NCBI GenBank assembly: GCA_023475165.1
Contig: JAMCWA010000039.1
Coordinates: 1-64,000, forward strand
Direction: 5' to 3'
From: Bacillota bacterium
GTDB lineage: Bacteria; Bacillota; Sulfobacillia; JAMCWA01
Length of the DNA stretch: 64,000 bases
The notes below the pieces were generated by a model. It saw only the letters and a list, made by a program, of their open reading frames with translations, made no database searches and was not told where the DNA came from. This document shows, in pieces, positions 36,111 through 44,897 of this stretch. Each line of letters opens with the position of its first letter. Positions within the stretch are counted from its first letter, which is position 1. A program made the translations under genes and the position numbers.

Positions 36111-36450
36111 GGGTGGCGAACCGACCCCGCGCTCCGGCTCCCTTGACCGAGCAGGCCAGAGTCCCCTTGTCGTCAATCTGGTTTTGGTGATCCTGGTTTT
36201 ACTTCTAACTATATTTCCCTTTTTCCTGGCCCGCGGCGGAGAGTTCGCCGGGGCGGACGATCAGGCCGAGGCGGTGATTTCCCGGATCGATGCCAACTAC
36301 CGTCCGTGGGTAGCCCCGCTCTGGGAACCCCCGAGCGGTGAGGTGGAATCCTTTCTTTTTGCCCTGCAGGCGGCCCTGGGCGCTGGTTTTGTCGGGTATT
36401 ACCTTGGCTTCATCCGTGGTCGGAAAAAGGCCGTCGCAAATAATCATTAA
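36097..36450 (+). CDS. cbiN: CbiN, cobalt transporter accessory subunit
   Basis: A small accessory protein of 117 residues with two membrane helices (near residues 22-45 and 88-105) and the family core [20 protein letters not shown], then [15 protein letters not shown]. It works with CbiM in cobalt loading. The ATG at 36097 with AAGGAGGG upstream lies inside the cbiM end. The Lys/Arg-rich tail is ordinary for the family. Confidence 0.93.
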   Translation: MSIDKGGEPTPRSGSLDRAGQSPLVVNLVLVILVLLLTIFPFFLARGGEFAGADDQAEAVISRIDANYRPWVAPLWEPPSGEVESFLFALQAALGAGFVGYYLGFIRGRKKAVANNH

Positions 36451-36486
36451 AGCCCGGAAAGACCAACAAAACGAGGTCTGACGTCG

Positions 36487-37326
36487 ATGTTCACTACCGA
36501 TTCCTACGCCTATACCAGCCCCTTAAAGAAAATCGACCCGGTCGAAAAAGGAGCCATGACCGTCTTCAGCCTGCTGGTGGCCCTGGTTGGTCCAGCCCCC
36601 CTTACCCCCCTTTTGGTGGCCATTTTTTGGGGCGCCCTGACGGTCTTTTGGGCCAGGGTCTCCGGACGCGCCTACCTTAAGCTTTACTTGCTGCCCCTGG
36701 GGTTTTTAGTCCTGGGTTGGTTCAGCCTGGCCCTTTCTTTCAGCCCCTTGACCGGCTCAACCGCCGGTTACGAGGTGGGTTGGCTCCCGGCGAAAACCGT
36801 ATGGCCGTCACTGGGGCCGCTCGGTGGTACTCTTTCTATCGGGCCCTGGCAGCTGTACTTCACGCCCGCCGGTTTGCGGACAGCTGGAGCGATGACGGCT
36901 CGTTCTTTGGGGGCCCTTTCTTGCCTTTATTTTTTCGCGTTGACCACGCCGCTGACGCAGATGGTCGGCTTGCTCCAGGCCCTGCGGGTCCCCACCCTGA
37001 TCTCGGAACTTATGCTCCTCATTTACCGTTTCACCTTCGTGTTATTGGATGTGGCCACCGCCATCTATCTGGCCCAGTCCGCCCGCAATGGGTACGCCCG
37101 GATTAAGAACGGCTATTTTTCCCTCGGCCAGCTGGTGGCCAACCTCTTTCTCAAGGCGATGGCTAAAGGCAGGGGCGTATTTATTGCCCTGGAAGCCAGG
37201 GGCTACCAGGGAGAACTACGGGTATTGCCGGAAAGGCTGGAGTGGCGGCCCGCCCGCCTGGGGGTCCTCCTGGCGGCAGACGTCTTTTTGCTCGCTCTCG
37301 GCTGGTACTTAACCCAGGGGGTGTAA
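36487..37326 (+). CDS. cbiQ: CbiQ, ECF transporter T component for cobalt
   Basis: The transmembrane coupling subunit of the cobalt ECF transporter, 279 residues with about five or six helices. The cytoplasmic coupling segment includes AMAKGRGVFIALEARGY, corresponding to the Ala-Arg-Gly motifs that touch the ATPase. It lies between cbiN and cbiO and its stop is 2 nt before the cbiO start. Confidence 0.93.
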   Translation: MFTTDSYAYTSPLKKIDPVEKGAMTVFSLLVALVGPAPLTPLLVAIFWGALTVFWARVSGRAYLKLYLLPLGFLVLGWFSLALSFSPLTGSTAGYEVGWLPAKTVWPSLGPLGGTLSIGPWQLYFTPAGLRTAGAMTARSLGALSCLYFFALTTPLTQMVGLLQALRVPTLISELMLLIYRFTFVLLDVATAIYLAQSARNGYARIKNGYFSLGQLVANLFLKAMAKGRGVFIALEARGYQGELRVLPERLEWRPARLGVLLAADVFLLALGWYLTQGV

Positions 37327-37328
37327 AC

Positions 37329-38174
37329 TTGCAAGAGCCGATCCTGGAAGCTTTGGACGTCTTTTACCGGTATCCAGATGGAACTGGGGCCCTCACTGGA
37401 GCCACGCTGACCATTGAACGGGGACAAAAGGTGGCCATCCTGGGCCCAAACGGCGCCGGGAAATCGACCCTCTTTTTGCATTTCAACGGCCTGTTGCGAC
37501 CAGAAAAGGGCCAAATCAGGTTCCACGGGGAGGTCCTGCGCTACGACCGCTCTTCTTTGTGGCAACTGCGGCAAAGGGTGGGCATCGTCTTTCAGGACCC
37601 CGATATCCAACTCTTTTCGGCCAGCGTCCGCCAGGAAATCTCCTTCGGTCCCCTGAACCTGGGTTTAAAGCCGCCGGAAACCCAGCGGCGGGTGGAGGCA
37701 GCCATGGCCGCCACCGGGGTCAGTTCGCTGGCCGACCGGCCCACCCACTTCCTGAGTCACGGGCAGAAAAAACGCGTGGCCATCGCCGACGTCCTGGCCA
37801 TGGAGCCGGAAGTCCTTATCGCCGATGAACCGACGGCCGGTCTTGACCCGGCTGGGGCTCGCCACATCATGGACCTTCTAACGGAGATCAACGGGCGCGG
37901 CACCACGGTGGTCATTTCCACCCACGACGTGGATCTGGCCTACACCTGGGCTGATGTCGCCTTCGTCATGGCCGGAGGGCAGGTCATCGCGGGCGGGAAA
38001 CCCGAGGAGGTCTTTGAGCAGGACGAGCTTTTGGTCAAAGCTGAGTTAGGAAAACCCTGGCTGCTCGAGGTCCATCAGGCCCTGCTGCGAGGGGGTTGTT
38101 CTGGCTCTAGGTCTGACCGGCCACGCCGGCGAAAAGAGCTCCTGGAGATGATTTTGGCCATGACCGGGAGGTAA
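37329..38174 (+). CDS. cbiO: CbiO, cobalt ECF transporter ATPase
   Basis: The ATPase of the cobalt transporter, 281 residues. Walker A is GPNGAGKST, the Q-loop is IVFQDPDIQLFS, Walker B is VLIADEPTAGLD, and the H-loop is ISTHDVDLAYTW. The signature is LSHGQKKR in place of LSGGQ, a variation seen in the CbiO group. A TTG start at 37329 (LQEPILEALDVFYRY) is chosen because AGGGGGTG lies 7 nt upstream and any longer frame would run back into cbiQ. Its stop overlaps the cbiD ATG. Confidence 0.92.
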   Translation: MQEPILEALDVFYRYPDGTGALTGATLTIERGQKVAILGPNGAGKSTLFLHFNGLLRPEKGQIRFHGEVLRYDRSSLWQLRQRVGIVFQDPDIQLFSASVRQEISFGPLNLGLKPPETQRRVEAAMAATGVSSLADRPTHFLSHGQKKRVAIADVLAMEPEVLIADEPTAGLDPAGARHIMDLLTEINGRGTTVVISTHDVDLAYTWADVAFVMAGGQVIAGGKPEEVFEQDELLVKAELGKPWLLEVHQALLRGGCSGSRSDRPRRRKELLEMILAMTGR

Positions 38175-39364
38175 TGCCCTTGGACGCAGCCAAAGGTAAG
38201 GACGAGCAGCCGGTTCTCGAGTCTTACCGGATTTACGAAGGCAAACCGCTGCGGCGCGGTTTTACCACCGGGATGGCCGCGGCCGGGGCGGCCAAAGCGG
38301 CCGCTCTGGTCCTTTTCGGTCACGACCCCTTTGATCAAGTCAAAGTGGTTACCCCCTTGGGGATTGAGTTATACCTTTCCCTTTCCCAGTGGGAGGTGGG
38401 GCCGGACTGGGTGCGCTGCTGCGTCATAAAAGACGGCGGTGACGACCCCGACGTCACCCACGGGACACCGATCTGCGCCCTGGTTCGCCGCCTCCCGGAA
38501 GAGGGAGTTCGCTTACGCGGTGGAAAAGGAGTTGGTCAAGTGACCAAACCGGGATTGGCCGTGCCCGTTGGGGAGCCCGCCATCAACCCTGTCCCGCGCC
38601 AGGTCATCCTCCAGGAAGTACAGGGCATTTTGCCTCCTGGCGCGGGGATTGAGGTGGTCATTGAGGTCCCGGAGGGGGAAACCCTGGCCAAAAAAACCCT
38701 CAACCCCAAGCTGGGCATCGTTGGTGGGATTTCTATCCTTGGGACCACCGGCATCGTGGAGCCCATGTCCGAAGAGGCCTACCGCCGTTCCCTGGAACCC
38801 CAGATCGACCAGGCCATAAAAATGGGCTTTTCCACCCTGGTCATGACGCCCGGGCATCTGGGAGAAAAGTGGGCCACCAGATCCGGGATTCCCGCGGAGG
38901 CCATCGTCCAGATGAGCAACTTTGTCGGCCACATGCTCACCGAAGGACTCCGGCGCGGCCTGAAAGGGGTTCTCCTTTGGGGCCACCACGGCAAACTGGT
39001 CAAGGTGGCCGGGGGCATTTTCCATACCCATAGCCGCATCGCCGATGCCCGCGCCGAGATCATCGCCGCCTACGCCGCCCGCCTGGGAGCACCCGCCCAA
39101 CTGGTCGAGGCCATCTTAGCTTCGCCGACCGCTGAAGGAACAGTGGAACTCCTGGAGTCAGCCGGTCTCTCCTCCGTCTTTGACCTTTTGGCGGAAAGGG
39201 CCAGTCAGCGCGCCCGGGAGTACGTCCACGAGGAGATGACCATCGGGACAATTCTCCTTTCTCTGCAAGGAAAGATCCTGGGAACCGATCGGGAAGGCCG
39301 CCAAATCCTCACCGCTTTGGCGAGGGTCAACCCTCATGCCGCCAGCGGCACCACCAGGGGATGA
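38174..39364 (+). CDS. cbiD: CbiD, cobalt-precorrin-5B C1-methyltransferase
   Basis: It methylates C1 of the corrin ring in the anaerobic B12 pathway; 396 residues. The N-terminal LRRGFTTGMAAAGAAKAAAL and VIKDGGDDPDVTHG are the CbiD signatures. LNPKLGIVGGISILGTTGIV also fits. The ATG overlaps the cbiO stop by one base. The last ten codons lie in a 39-nt dispersed repeat that recurs at 49176. Confidence 0.95.
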   Translation: MPLDAAKGKDEQPVLESYRIYEGKPLRRGFTTGMAAAGAAKAAALVLFGHDPFDQVKVVTPLGIELYLSLSQWEVGPDWVRCCVIKDGGDDPDVTHGTPICALVRRLPEEGVRLRGGKGVGQVTKPGLAVPVGEPAINPVPRQVILQEVQGILPPGAGIEVVIEVPEGETLAKKTLNPKLGIVGGISILGTTGIVEPMSEEAYRRSLEPQIDQAIKMGFSTLVMTPGHLGEKWATRSGIPAEAIVQMSNFVGHMLTEGLRRGLKGVLLWGHHGKLVKVAGGIFHTHSRIADARAEIIAAYAARLGAPAQLVEAILASPTAEGTVELLESAGLSSVFDLLAERASQRAREYVHEEMTIGTILLSLQGKILGTDREGRQILTALARVNPHAASGTTRG

Positions 39365-39373
39365 AAATGGCCG
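39335..39373 (+). repeat. Dispersed repeat III, copy 1 (overlaps cbiD 3' end)
   Basis: A 39-nt sequence beginning CATGCCGCCAGCGGCACC and ending GGATGAAAATGGCCG. It differs at only three positions from 49176-49214 by my count, and it supplies the cbiD stop codon. Confidence 0.75.
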
Positions 39374-39379
39374 GGGAGC

Positions 39380-39610
39380 GGAGGGGTGGCAGCTTGTTGG
39401 GGAGGCGGCGTAGCCGCCTTGGCCCGAGCTGGTACCGCCCTCCGCAAGGCACGGCCTGAAGTCCGGACGGCGGCACGGATGCCGCCGAGCGCGGCTCTCC
39501 AGGGATGGAGAATCCGCGCGGCACCGGACGAAAGGCCGCCGCCGAGCGGCTAAGGGTGCTCAGCCCAGGGACCCGCGGTTAGCCGCCGACCACCGCAAGC
39601 TGCCCCCTAG
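39380..39610. repeat. Highly structured GC-rich element between cbiD and cbiET
   Basis: The outer arms GGCAGCTTG (39388-39396) and CAAGCTGCC (39596-39604) are perfectly complementary. Nested inside are GGCGGCGTAGCCGCC-type hairpins, CGGCGGCACGGATGCCGCCG, and GCGCGG...CTCCA-ggga-TGGAG...CCGCGC. No coding frame is convincing. It may be an extragenic palindrome or a structured RNA within the cbi mRNA. Confidence 0.65.
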
Positions 39611-39681
39611 AGTACACTCGGCGCGAACGACTTGAGGTTATTTTCCGGGTAGTGGTCGAAAGGAACAGGTAGGAGAAGTTA

Positions 39682-41151
39682 TTGGTGTTAATGAGCGATC
39701 ATATTTGGCGCTCAACCATTCAGCTACGAGGACAAGGGGGAGCGGTATTGGCCAAAGAAAGAGATTGGAGGAAGATTCAGGTCGTCGGGATGGGGCCCGG
39801 TCACCCCAACTTTTTGCCGCCGGTGGCCAGGCAGACCATTCAGGAAGCGGAAGCAGTGGCTGGCGGGCCGCGGGCCCTGGAGCTCCTTCACACTTTGCGG
39901 CCAGCTCCAATGGTCACCTTCACCATCGATCGGCGGCTGCCGGAACTGATCGCTTTTTTAAAAGAGCACCAGGATAAAAGGCGCGCCGTCCTGGTTTCCG
40001 GTGATCCCGGTTTTTATTCTGTCCTTTCCTTTTTGCTCCGTTTCTTTCCCGGCCAGTTAGAGGTCATCCCCGGGATCAGTTCCCTGCAACTGGCCTTTGC
40101 CGAGGCCGTCACGCCGTGGCAGGACGCCTTCTCCATGAGTTTACACGGGCGGCCGGCGGCGGACCTGCTGCCCGCCATCCGGGAGCAAGCCAAGGTCGCC
40201 ATTTTGACCGATGCCAATTTTTCTCCCGCCCGATTAGGAGATCTGCTAGAGAAGGCTGGCCTGGAGCGAGAGGTCTGGTTGGGGCAGACTCTTTCCACGC
40301 CAAAAGAGAGGGTTTTCCGCGGCTCGGTACCGGACTTACGTTCCCTAACCGGGGATTGGTCCAACGCCATCCTCATTCTCAGCGATTCCGCCCGGGGGGG
40401 CGGCAATCAGCTGGAAAGACCGAAGCCCGGGACTGGTCCGGCAAAAGCCGGGCAATTTGAGGGGGAGCGACCAAAAGAAGACAACCCAGCCGCCGGGGAA
40501 GAGGGGGTTCGGCCAGCTGCCGGTGGAGAAGGGGGCCGGTGGCCCTTTGCTACCCCCGGCCTACCCGATGCTTGTTTTCAACGGGGAGCGGTTCCCATGA
40601 CGAAAGAGGAGGTCAGAGCCCTGGTCCTGGCCAAACTCCGGTTGAAAAGGGACTCGCTGGTCTACGATGTGGGGGCCGGCACCGGATCCGTCGCCGTTGA
40701 AGCCGCCCTTATCGCCAACCGGGGACGGGTCTACGCGGTGGAGCGAGAAGCGGAGGCCGTCACTTTAATCCGGCAAAACCGGGTCGCCTTTCAGCTGAGC
40801 AATCTCGAGGTAGTCGAGGGGGAAGCCCCGGAGGTGTTGGAGGGACTACCCCTGGCTGATCGCGTTTTTGTGGGAGGAAGTGGCGGGCGCCTCGCCGACC
40901 TTCTCACTTTTTTGGGAAAGCGGGGTTTCGCTGGCCGATTGGTGCTCACCATCATCAGCCTGGAGACCCTGTACGAGGTTTTGGGCTTTTTACAGAGCAA
41001 GCGGCTCCAAGGCGAGGTGGTCTTACTGCAAGTGAGCAAAGCCGATCTGGCCGGGAAACATCACCTTTTGCGGGCCGGCAATCCCGTTTTCGTGCTGACC
41101 TCGGACTGGGGAACCGCTCCCGGCCGGAAAGAAGGTGAACCACTTTGTTAG
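39682..41151 (+). CDS. cbiET: CbiE-CbiT fusion (CobL type), precorrin-6B/7 methyltransferase-decarboxylase
   Basis: A two-domain enzyme of 489 residues. The N-terminal CbiE domain (about residues 33-235; VVGMGPGHPNFLPPVA, LVSGDPGFYSVLSFL, VIPGISSLQLAFA) methylates C5. The C-terminal CbiT domain (about 290-480; VYDVGAGTGSVAVEAA) methylates C15 and decarboxylates the C12 acetate. A Gly/Pro/Glu-rich linker of about 55 residues joins them. The start is uncertain: TTG 39682 is best spaced from AGGAG, and ATG 39691 is close by. The stop overlaps the next gene by 7 nt. Confidence 0.92.
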   Translation: MVLMSDHIWRSTIQLRGQGGAVLAKERDWRKIQVVGMGPGHPNFLPPVARQTIQEAEAVAGGPRALELLHTLRPAPMVTFTIDRRLPELIAFLKEHQDKRRAVLVSGDPGFYSVLSFLLRFFPGQLEVIPGISSLQLAFAEAVTPWQDAFSMSLHGRPAADLLPAIREQAKVAILTDANFSPARLGDLLEKAGLEREVWLGQTLSTPKERVFRGSVPDLRSLTGDWSNAILILSDSARGGGNQLERPKPGTGPAKAGQFEGERPKEDNPAAGEEGVRPAAGGEGGRWPFATPGLPDACFQRGAVPMTKEEVRALVLAKLRLKRDSLVYDVGAGTGSVAVEAALIANRGRVYAVEREAEAVTLIRQNRVAFQLSNLEVVEGEAPEVLEGLPLADRVFVGGSGGRLADLLTFLGKRGFAGRLVLTIISLETLYEVLGFLQSKRLQGEVVLLQVSKADLAGKHHLLRAGNPVFVLTSDWGTAPGRKEGEPLC

Positions 41152-41867
41152 GACATTTCTATGGGTTGGGGGTGGGTCCTGGAGATCCGGAACTCTTGAC
41201 CATCAAGGCCAGGCGCCTCCTGGAAAAAGTCCCGGTGGTGGCCGCCCCCCGGTCAAAAGGCGACGCGGGTTTGGCCCTTTCCATCGTCCGGCCCTTTCTG
41301 GCTCCCGGTACCAAGATTTTGGAGCTGGACTTTCCGATGACGGCCCAGCCAAAGCTCCTGGAACTGGCCTGGGAAAGAAGCGCCGAGCTTGTCCTGACCG
41401 AACTAAGGCAAGGCCGGGACGTCGCCTTCGTCACCCTTGGCGACCCGTCCCTCTATAGCACTTACGGCTACCTGGTCGAGCGTCTAAGGGAAAAGGAACG
41501 CCACTTACCCCTCACCACCATCCCCGGGATCTCCTCCTTCAGCGCGGCGGCAGCCGCTACCGGCATCGTTCTAGCCGAAGGAAGGTCTGGTTTGGCTCTT
41601 TTATCCTCCTTTGACGAAGAGGTGTTTCTACACGTTTTGGAGCTCTTCGACAGCATCGTTTTGTTCAAGGTAGCCCGTTACCTCCCCCGCCTAAAGGAGC
41701 TTTTAGAGTCAAAAGACCTGGCCGATCGGGCTATCCTGGTCAGCCGGCTGGGTCTTCCCGGCGAGGCCATTTACCCCTCGCTCAAAGACTGGCCGGGTGA
41801 GAAAGTGGATTACCTTTCTACCCTCATCATCAAAAAGGGGTCGAAAAAGGATGTCGAAACGGTTTGA
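41145..41867 (+). CDS. cbiL: CbiL, cobalt-factor II C20-methyltransferase
   Basis: A SAM-dependent tetrapyrrole methylase of 240 residues acting at C20 of cobalt-sirohydrochlorin. The N-terminal GLGVGPGDPELLTIKARRLL and VAAPRS are typical of CbiL/CobI. VTLGDPSLYSTYGYL and IPGISSFSAAAAATGIVLAEG also fit. A TTG start at 41145, with GAAGGTG upstream, lies inside the cbiET end. It overlaps cbiF by 17 nt. Confidence 0.92.
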   Translation: MLGHFYGLGVGPGDPELLTIKARRLLEKVPVVAAPRSKGDAGLALSIVRPFLAPGTKILELDFPMTAQPKLLELAWERSAELVLTELRQGRDVAFVTLGDPSLYSTYGYLVERLREKERHLPLTTIPGISSFSAAAAATGIVLAEGRSGLALLSSFDEEVFLHVLELFDSIVLFKVARYLPRLKELLESKDLADRAILVSRLGLPGEAIYPSLKDWPGEKVDYLSTLIIKKGSKKDVETV

Positions 41868-42690
41868 GGCCCTTTCGGAACGAAAAGAGGAACAAAAGAC
41901 CAAAGAATCGTCGAGAGCGGGACTGGGGAAGGTCTATTTTGTAGGCGCTGGCCCAGGCGATCCGGATCTCATTACCATCAAAGGAAAAAAGCTTTTAGAA
42001 AAGGCCGGGCTCGTCATTTACGCCGGTTCTTTGGTCAATCCCGCCCTTTTGTCCTTCTGCCACCCCAAAGCCAAACTCATCGATAGCGCCCCCCTGACCC
42101 TAGAGGAAATTATGAAAGAGATGGAGGAATCAGTACGCCGCGGTGAACTGGTCGTCCGGCTACATTCCGGCGATCCCAGCCTTTTCGGGGCAGTGCAGGA
42201 ACAGATGGATTGGCTATCCCAAAAAGGGATCCTTTTTGAGTTGGTCCCCGGGGTGAGCTCTTTCCAAGCAGCCGCCGCCCGCTTGAAAAGGGAATACACG
42301 CTGCCCGGAATATCCCAAACCCTCATCCTGAGCCGGATCCATGGACGAACGCCCGTCCCGGAGCGGGAAAAATTACGCCACCTCGCCGTCCACCGTAGCA
42401 GTCTGGTCCTCTTTCTGAGCGTTCTCCTGCTGAAGGAGGCCGTCGCCGAGCTCTTGGCCGGCGGTTACCCTCCCGAGACTCCGGTGGCCGTAGTCGAGAA
42501 GGTTTCCTGGCCGGAGGAAAGGGTTCTCGCGGGGACGCTGGCGGACATCCTGGGCCAGGTCGAAGCCGCCGGCATCAGTAGAACGGCTTTAGTCCTGGTG
42601 GGAGACTTCTTGCAGGCCACTCCGGAACGTTCCCGCCTTTATGACCCGGCCTTTGCCCATGGCTACCGGGAAAAGGAAGCGCCGGACTGA
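41851..42690 (+). CDS. cbiF: CbiF, cobalt-precorrin-4 C11-methyltransferase
   Basis: A methylase of 279 residues acting at C11. After a charged N-terminal extension of about 27 residues come VYFVGAGPGDPDLITIKG, IYAGSLVNPALL (the CbiF hallmark), RLHSGDPSLFGAVQEQMDWL and LVPGVSSFQAAAARL. The ATG at 41851 with AAAAAGG upstream lies in the cbiL end. A longer frame from 41797 is not needed. Confidence 0.94.
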   Translation: MSKRFEALSERKEEQKTKESSRAGLGKVYFVGAGPGDPDLITIKGKKLLEKAGLVIYAGSLVNPALLSFCHPKAKLIDSAPLTLEEIMKEMEESVRRGELVVRLHSGDPSLFGAVQEQMDWLSQKGILFELVPGVSSFQAAAARLKREYTLPGISQTLILSRIHGRTPVPEREKLRHLAVHRSSLVLFLSVLLLKEAVAELLAGGYPPETPVAVVEKVSWPEERVLAGTLADILGQVEAAGISRTALVLVGDFLQATPERSRLYDPAFAHGYREKEAPD

Positions 42691-42933
42691 GGAGCGCGAA
42701 GAGCAAAAAGTTCCCGGGCCACGGGGCGCGAAGGTCAGGGGCGGGGATTCCGCCCTATGGATGCGTGAAGAGAGCAAAGAGGTGCCCTCGCGGCGCGGTG
42801 CAGAAGGCAGAGGAACCCGGCTACGGGGCAAGGGCCGGGAGAGCAGCGGCCATCTAGCCTTAATACAGTTGGAATCCCCGGCCGCGGAGCGCCAAAGGCC
42901 GGTTGCAGTTGCTGGTAAAGGTGGTGCGGAAAA
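42691..42933 (+). other. Low-complexity spacer between cbiF and cbiGH
   Basis: A purine- and G-rich stretch with two imperfect copies of a roughly 45-nt unit, starting GCGCGAAGAGCAAAAAG near 42697 and GCGTGAAGAGAGCAAAG near 42764. A frame of 98 codons crosses it and overlaps both neighbours, but it is composed only of charged and Gly residues. I do not call a gene. It resembles the low-complexity inserts in neighbouring proteins. Confidence 0.5.
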
Positions 42934-44880
42934 TTGAAGCTAGCGCTAGTGGCCTTGACCTCTGCGGGCCGCAGGATCGGGCGTCGTTTGGCGGAAGCAG
43001 AGGGGAGTAAGACCGCCTTGCCCGGCGGCTCGGAGCTCCAAAGGCAGCTTTACTTACCGGCTTCCTTCACTGAAGAAAAGGGATATGAGCGGACCTTCGC
43101 GGGCCGTTTAGCCGACCTTCTGGCGGAGATCTTCCCCCTTTACGATGGATTTATCTTGATTATGGCCACCGGCATCGCCGTGCGGGTCATCGCTCCCCTG
43201 ATCAAAGACAAGCGAATCGATCCGGCGGTGGTGGTTCTCGACGAAGGAGCCACTTTCAGCATCAGCCTCCTCTCCGGCCACCTGGGCGGGGCCAATGCTT
43301 TGGCCCGTTGGGTAGCGGCAGTCACCGGCGCCTGGCCGGTGGTGACGACGGCATCCGATGTTCGCGGCCTGCTGGCCCTGGATGCTTACGCTCAGGAACG
43401 GGGATTGCTCCTGGAACCCTGGGAAAATCTCAAACCGGTCACTCGGGCCATGCTGGAAGGAAAACCGGTTCGGATTTACACGGAGGTGGCCCTCGGAATG
43501 AGCTTGAGCCCAAACGTCCAGGTCATCCCCATTGCCCCCGCAGAGGCGGTGAGCGAAACTGAGGCCATAAGAGGGGCACCAGCCCGGTCGGAGGAGAAGA
43601 TCGGAGTAACCTTCCGCATCCCGGAGCAGGAGCCATATCTCATCCTGCGGCGGCGCCAGCGGCGCCTCAGCGTCGGTCTGGGTTGCCGGCGCGGGGTAAC
43701 CCGCCAGGAGGTCCTGGCGGCCATTAAACAGGCTCTGGACCAGGTAAAGGGTAGTCTTACCGACGTCATTGGCCTGGCCACCATCGACCGAAAGAAGGAC
43801 GAAACGGGGCTTTTAGAAGCTTCCCGGGAACTGGGAATCAAAATTCGCTTTTTTCCCGCCGCCGAATTAAGCCGGCTAGAGAGTTCATCCGCCTCTGCCT
43901 TTGTGCGCGAAAAAGTTGGTGTTGGGGCGGTGGCCGAGCCGGCCGCCCTCCTGGGCGGAAGTCAAACCCGGCTGATCTTACCCAAACAGGTCTTGGGCCG
44001 GGTCACCGTCGCCGTCGCCGAAGAAAGCGAGGAGACAACCCAGAGGGAAAGCGAGGCGATAAAGGAGGCCAGGGAGCGAAGGCCGGCAGCGGAAAAAGGG
44101 TCATCCCAGGCTGACTACACCCACGCGCCCGGGGCGGCCGGGGCCAGCGGAGCAATGGGCCAAATCCAGGTAGTGGGTCTAGGACCGGGAGCCTTACTGG
44201 ATATGACCCGGCGGGCAGAAGACGCCCTCCGGCAGGCCGACGTGGTCATCGGCTACCGCCCCTACCTGGAGCGCGTGCGCGGGATCCTTCCAGGTCGGCG
44301 GTTATTGGCCTCGGGTATGCGCCAGGAGGTCGAACGGGCCCAAGAGGCCATTGCTGAAGCGAGGCGCGGTCGGCGAGTGGTCGTGGTCAGCAGTGGTGAT
44401 CCCGGGGTATATGGGATGGCCGGTCTCATCCTGGAACTGGCCGCCGGAACCAGCCTCCCCATCGAAATAATCCCGGGAGTAACGGCCGCCACTGCCGCCG
44501 CCGCCAGTCTCGGGGCCCCCCTGATGAACGACTTCGCCGTCATCAGCCTCAGCGATCTTTTGACGCCGTGGGAAATCATTCAGCGGCGCCTGGAAGCGGC
44601 CGCGGCCAGCGATTTCGTCCTGGTCCTCTATAATCCGAGGAGTCACACCAGGACCTCGCCTTTGGAGGAGGCCCAACGGATCATACGCCGGTACCGGCCC
44701 GGCTCTACTCCGGCGGGGGTCGTCAAGAAGGCTTCTCAGATCGAGGAGGAACGTTTTTTGACCGACCTCGATCACCTTTTGGAAGCGGAAGTCGATATGT
44801 CCACCACGGTGATCGTCGGCAACTCCCAAACCAAAGTGCAAGTTGGTTTTCTCATTACCCCACGCGGTTATAAATTTTAG
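42934..44880 (+). CDS. cbiGH: CbiG-CbiH fusion (cobalt-precorrin-5A hydrolase / precorrin-3B C17-methyltransferase)
   Basis: A bifunctional protein of 648 residues. The CbiG part (about 1-365) has FILIMATGIAVRVIAPLIKDK and LLSGHLGGANALARWVA and opens the lactone to release acetaldehyde. The CbiH/CobJ part (about 412-648) has VVGLGPGALLDMTRRAEDAL, VSSGDPGVYGMAGLILE and FVLVLYNPRS, and methylates C17 with ring contraction. A Glu/Ala-rich linker of about 45 residues lies between. The TTG start at 42934 begins exactly at the conserved MKLALVALTSAGRRIG; no strong ribosome site is visible. Both activities belong to consecutive pathway steps. Confidence 0.92.
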   Translation: MKLALVALTSAGRRIGRRLAEAEGSKTALPGGSELQRQLYLPASFTEEKGYERTFAGRLADLLAEIFPLYDGFILIMATGIAVRVIAPLIKDKRIDPAVVVLDEGATFSISLLSGHLGGANALARWVAAVTGAWPVVTTASDVRGLLALDAYAQERGLLLEPWENLKPVTRAMLEGKPVRIYTEVALGMSLSPNVQVIPIAPAEAVSETEAIRGAPARSEEKIGVTFRIPEQEPYLILRRRQRRLSVGLGCRRGVTRQEVLAAIKQALDQVKGSLTDVIGLATIDRKKDETGLLEASRELGIKIRFFPAAELSRLESSSASAFVREKVGVGAVAEPAALLGGSQTRLILPKQVLGRVTVAVAEESEETTQRESEAIKEARERRPAAEKGSSQADYTHAPGAAGASGAMGQIQVVGLGPGALLDMTRRAEDALRQADVVIGYRPYLERVRGILPGRRLLASGMRQEVERAQEAIAEARRGRRVVVVSSGDPGVYGMAGLILELAAGTSLPIEIIPGVTAATAAAASLGAPLMNDFAVISLSDLLTPWEIIQRRLEAAAASDFVLVLYNPRSHTRTSPLEEAQRIIRRYRPGSTPAGVVKKASQIEEERFLTDLDHLLEAEVDMSTTVIVGNSQTKVQVGFLITPRGYKF

Positions 44881-44897
44881 CCCAGGGAGGTTGAATA

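Noticed and set aside
35114-36190. Long plus-strand frame from 35114 across the cbi leader
   Set aside because: It lies mostly in another frame of cbiM, and its first part has no family resemblance.
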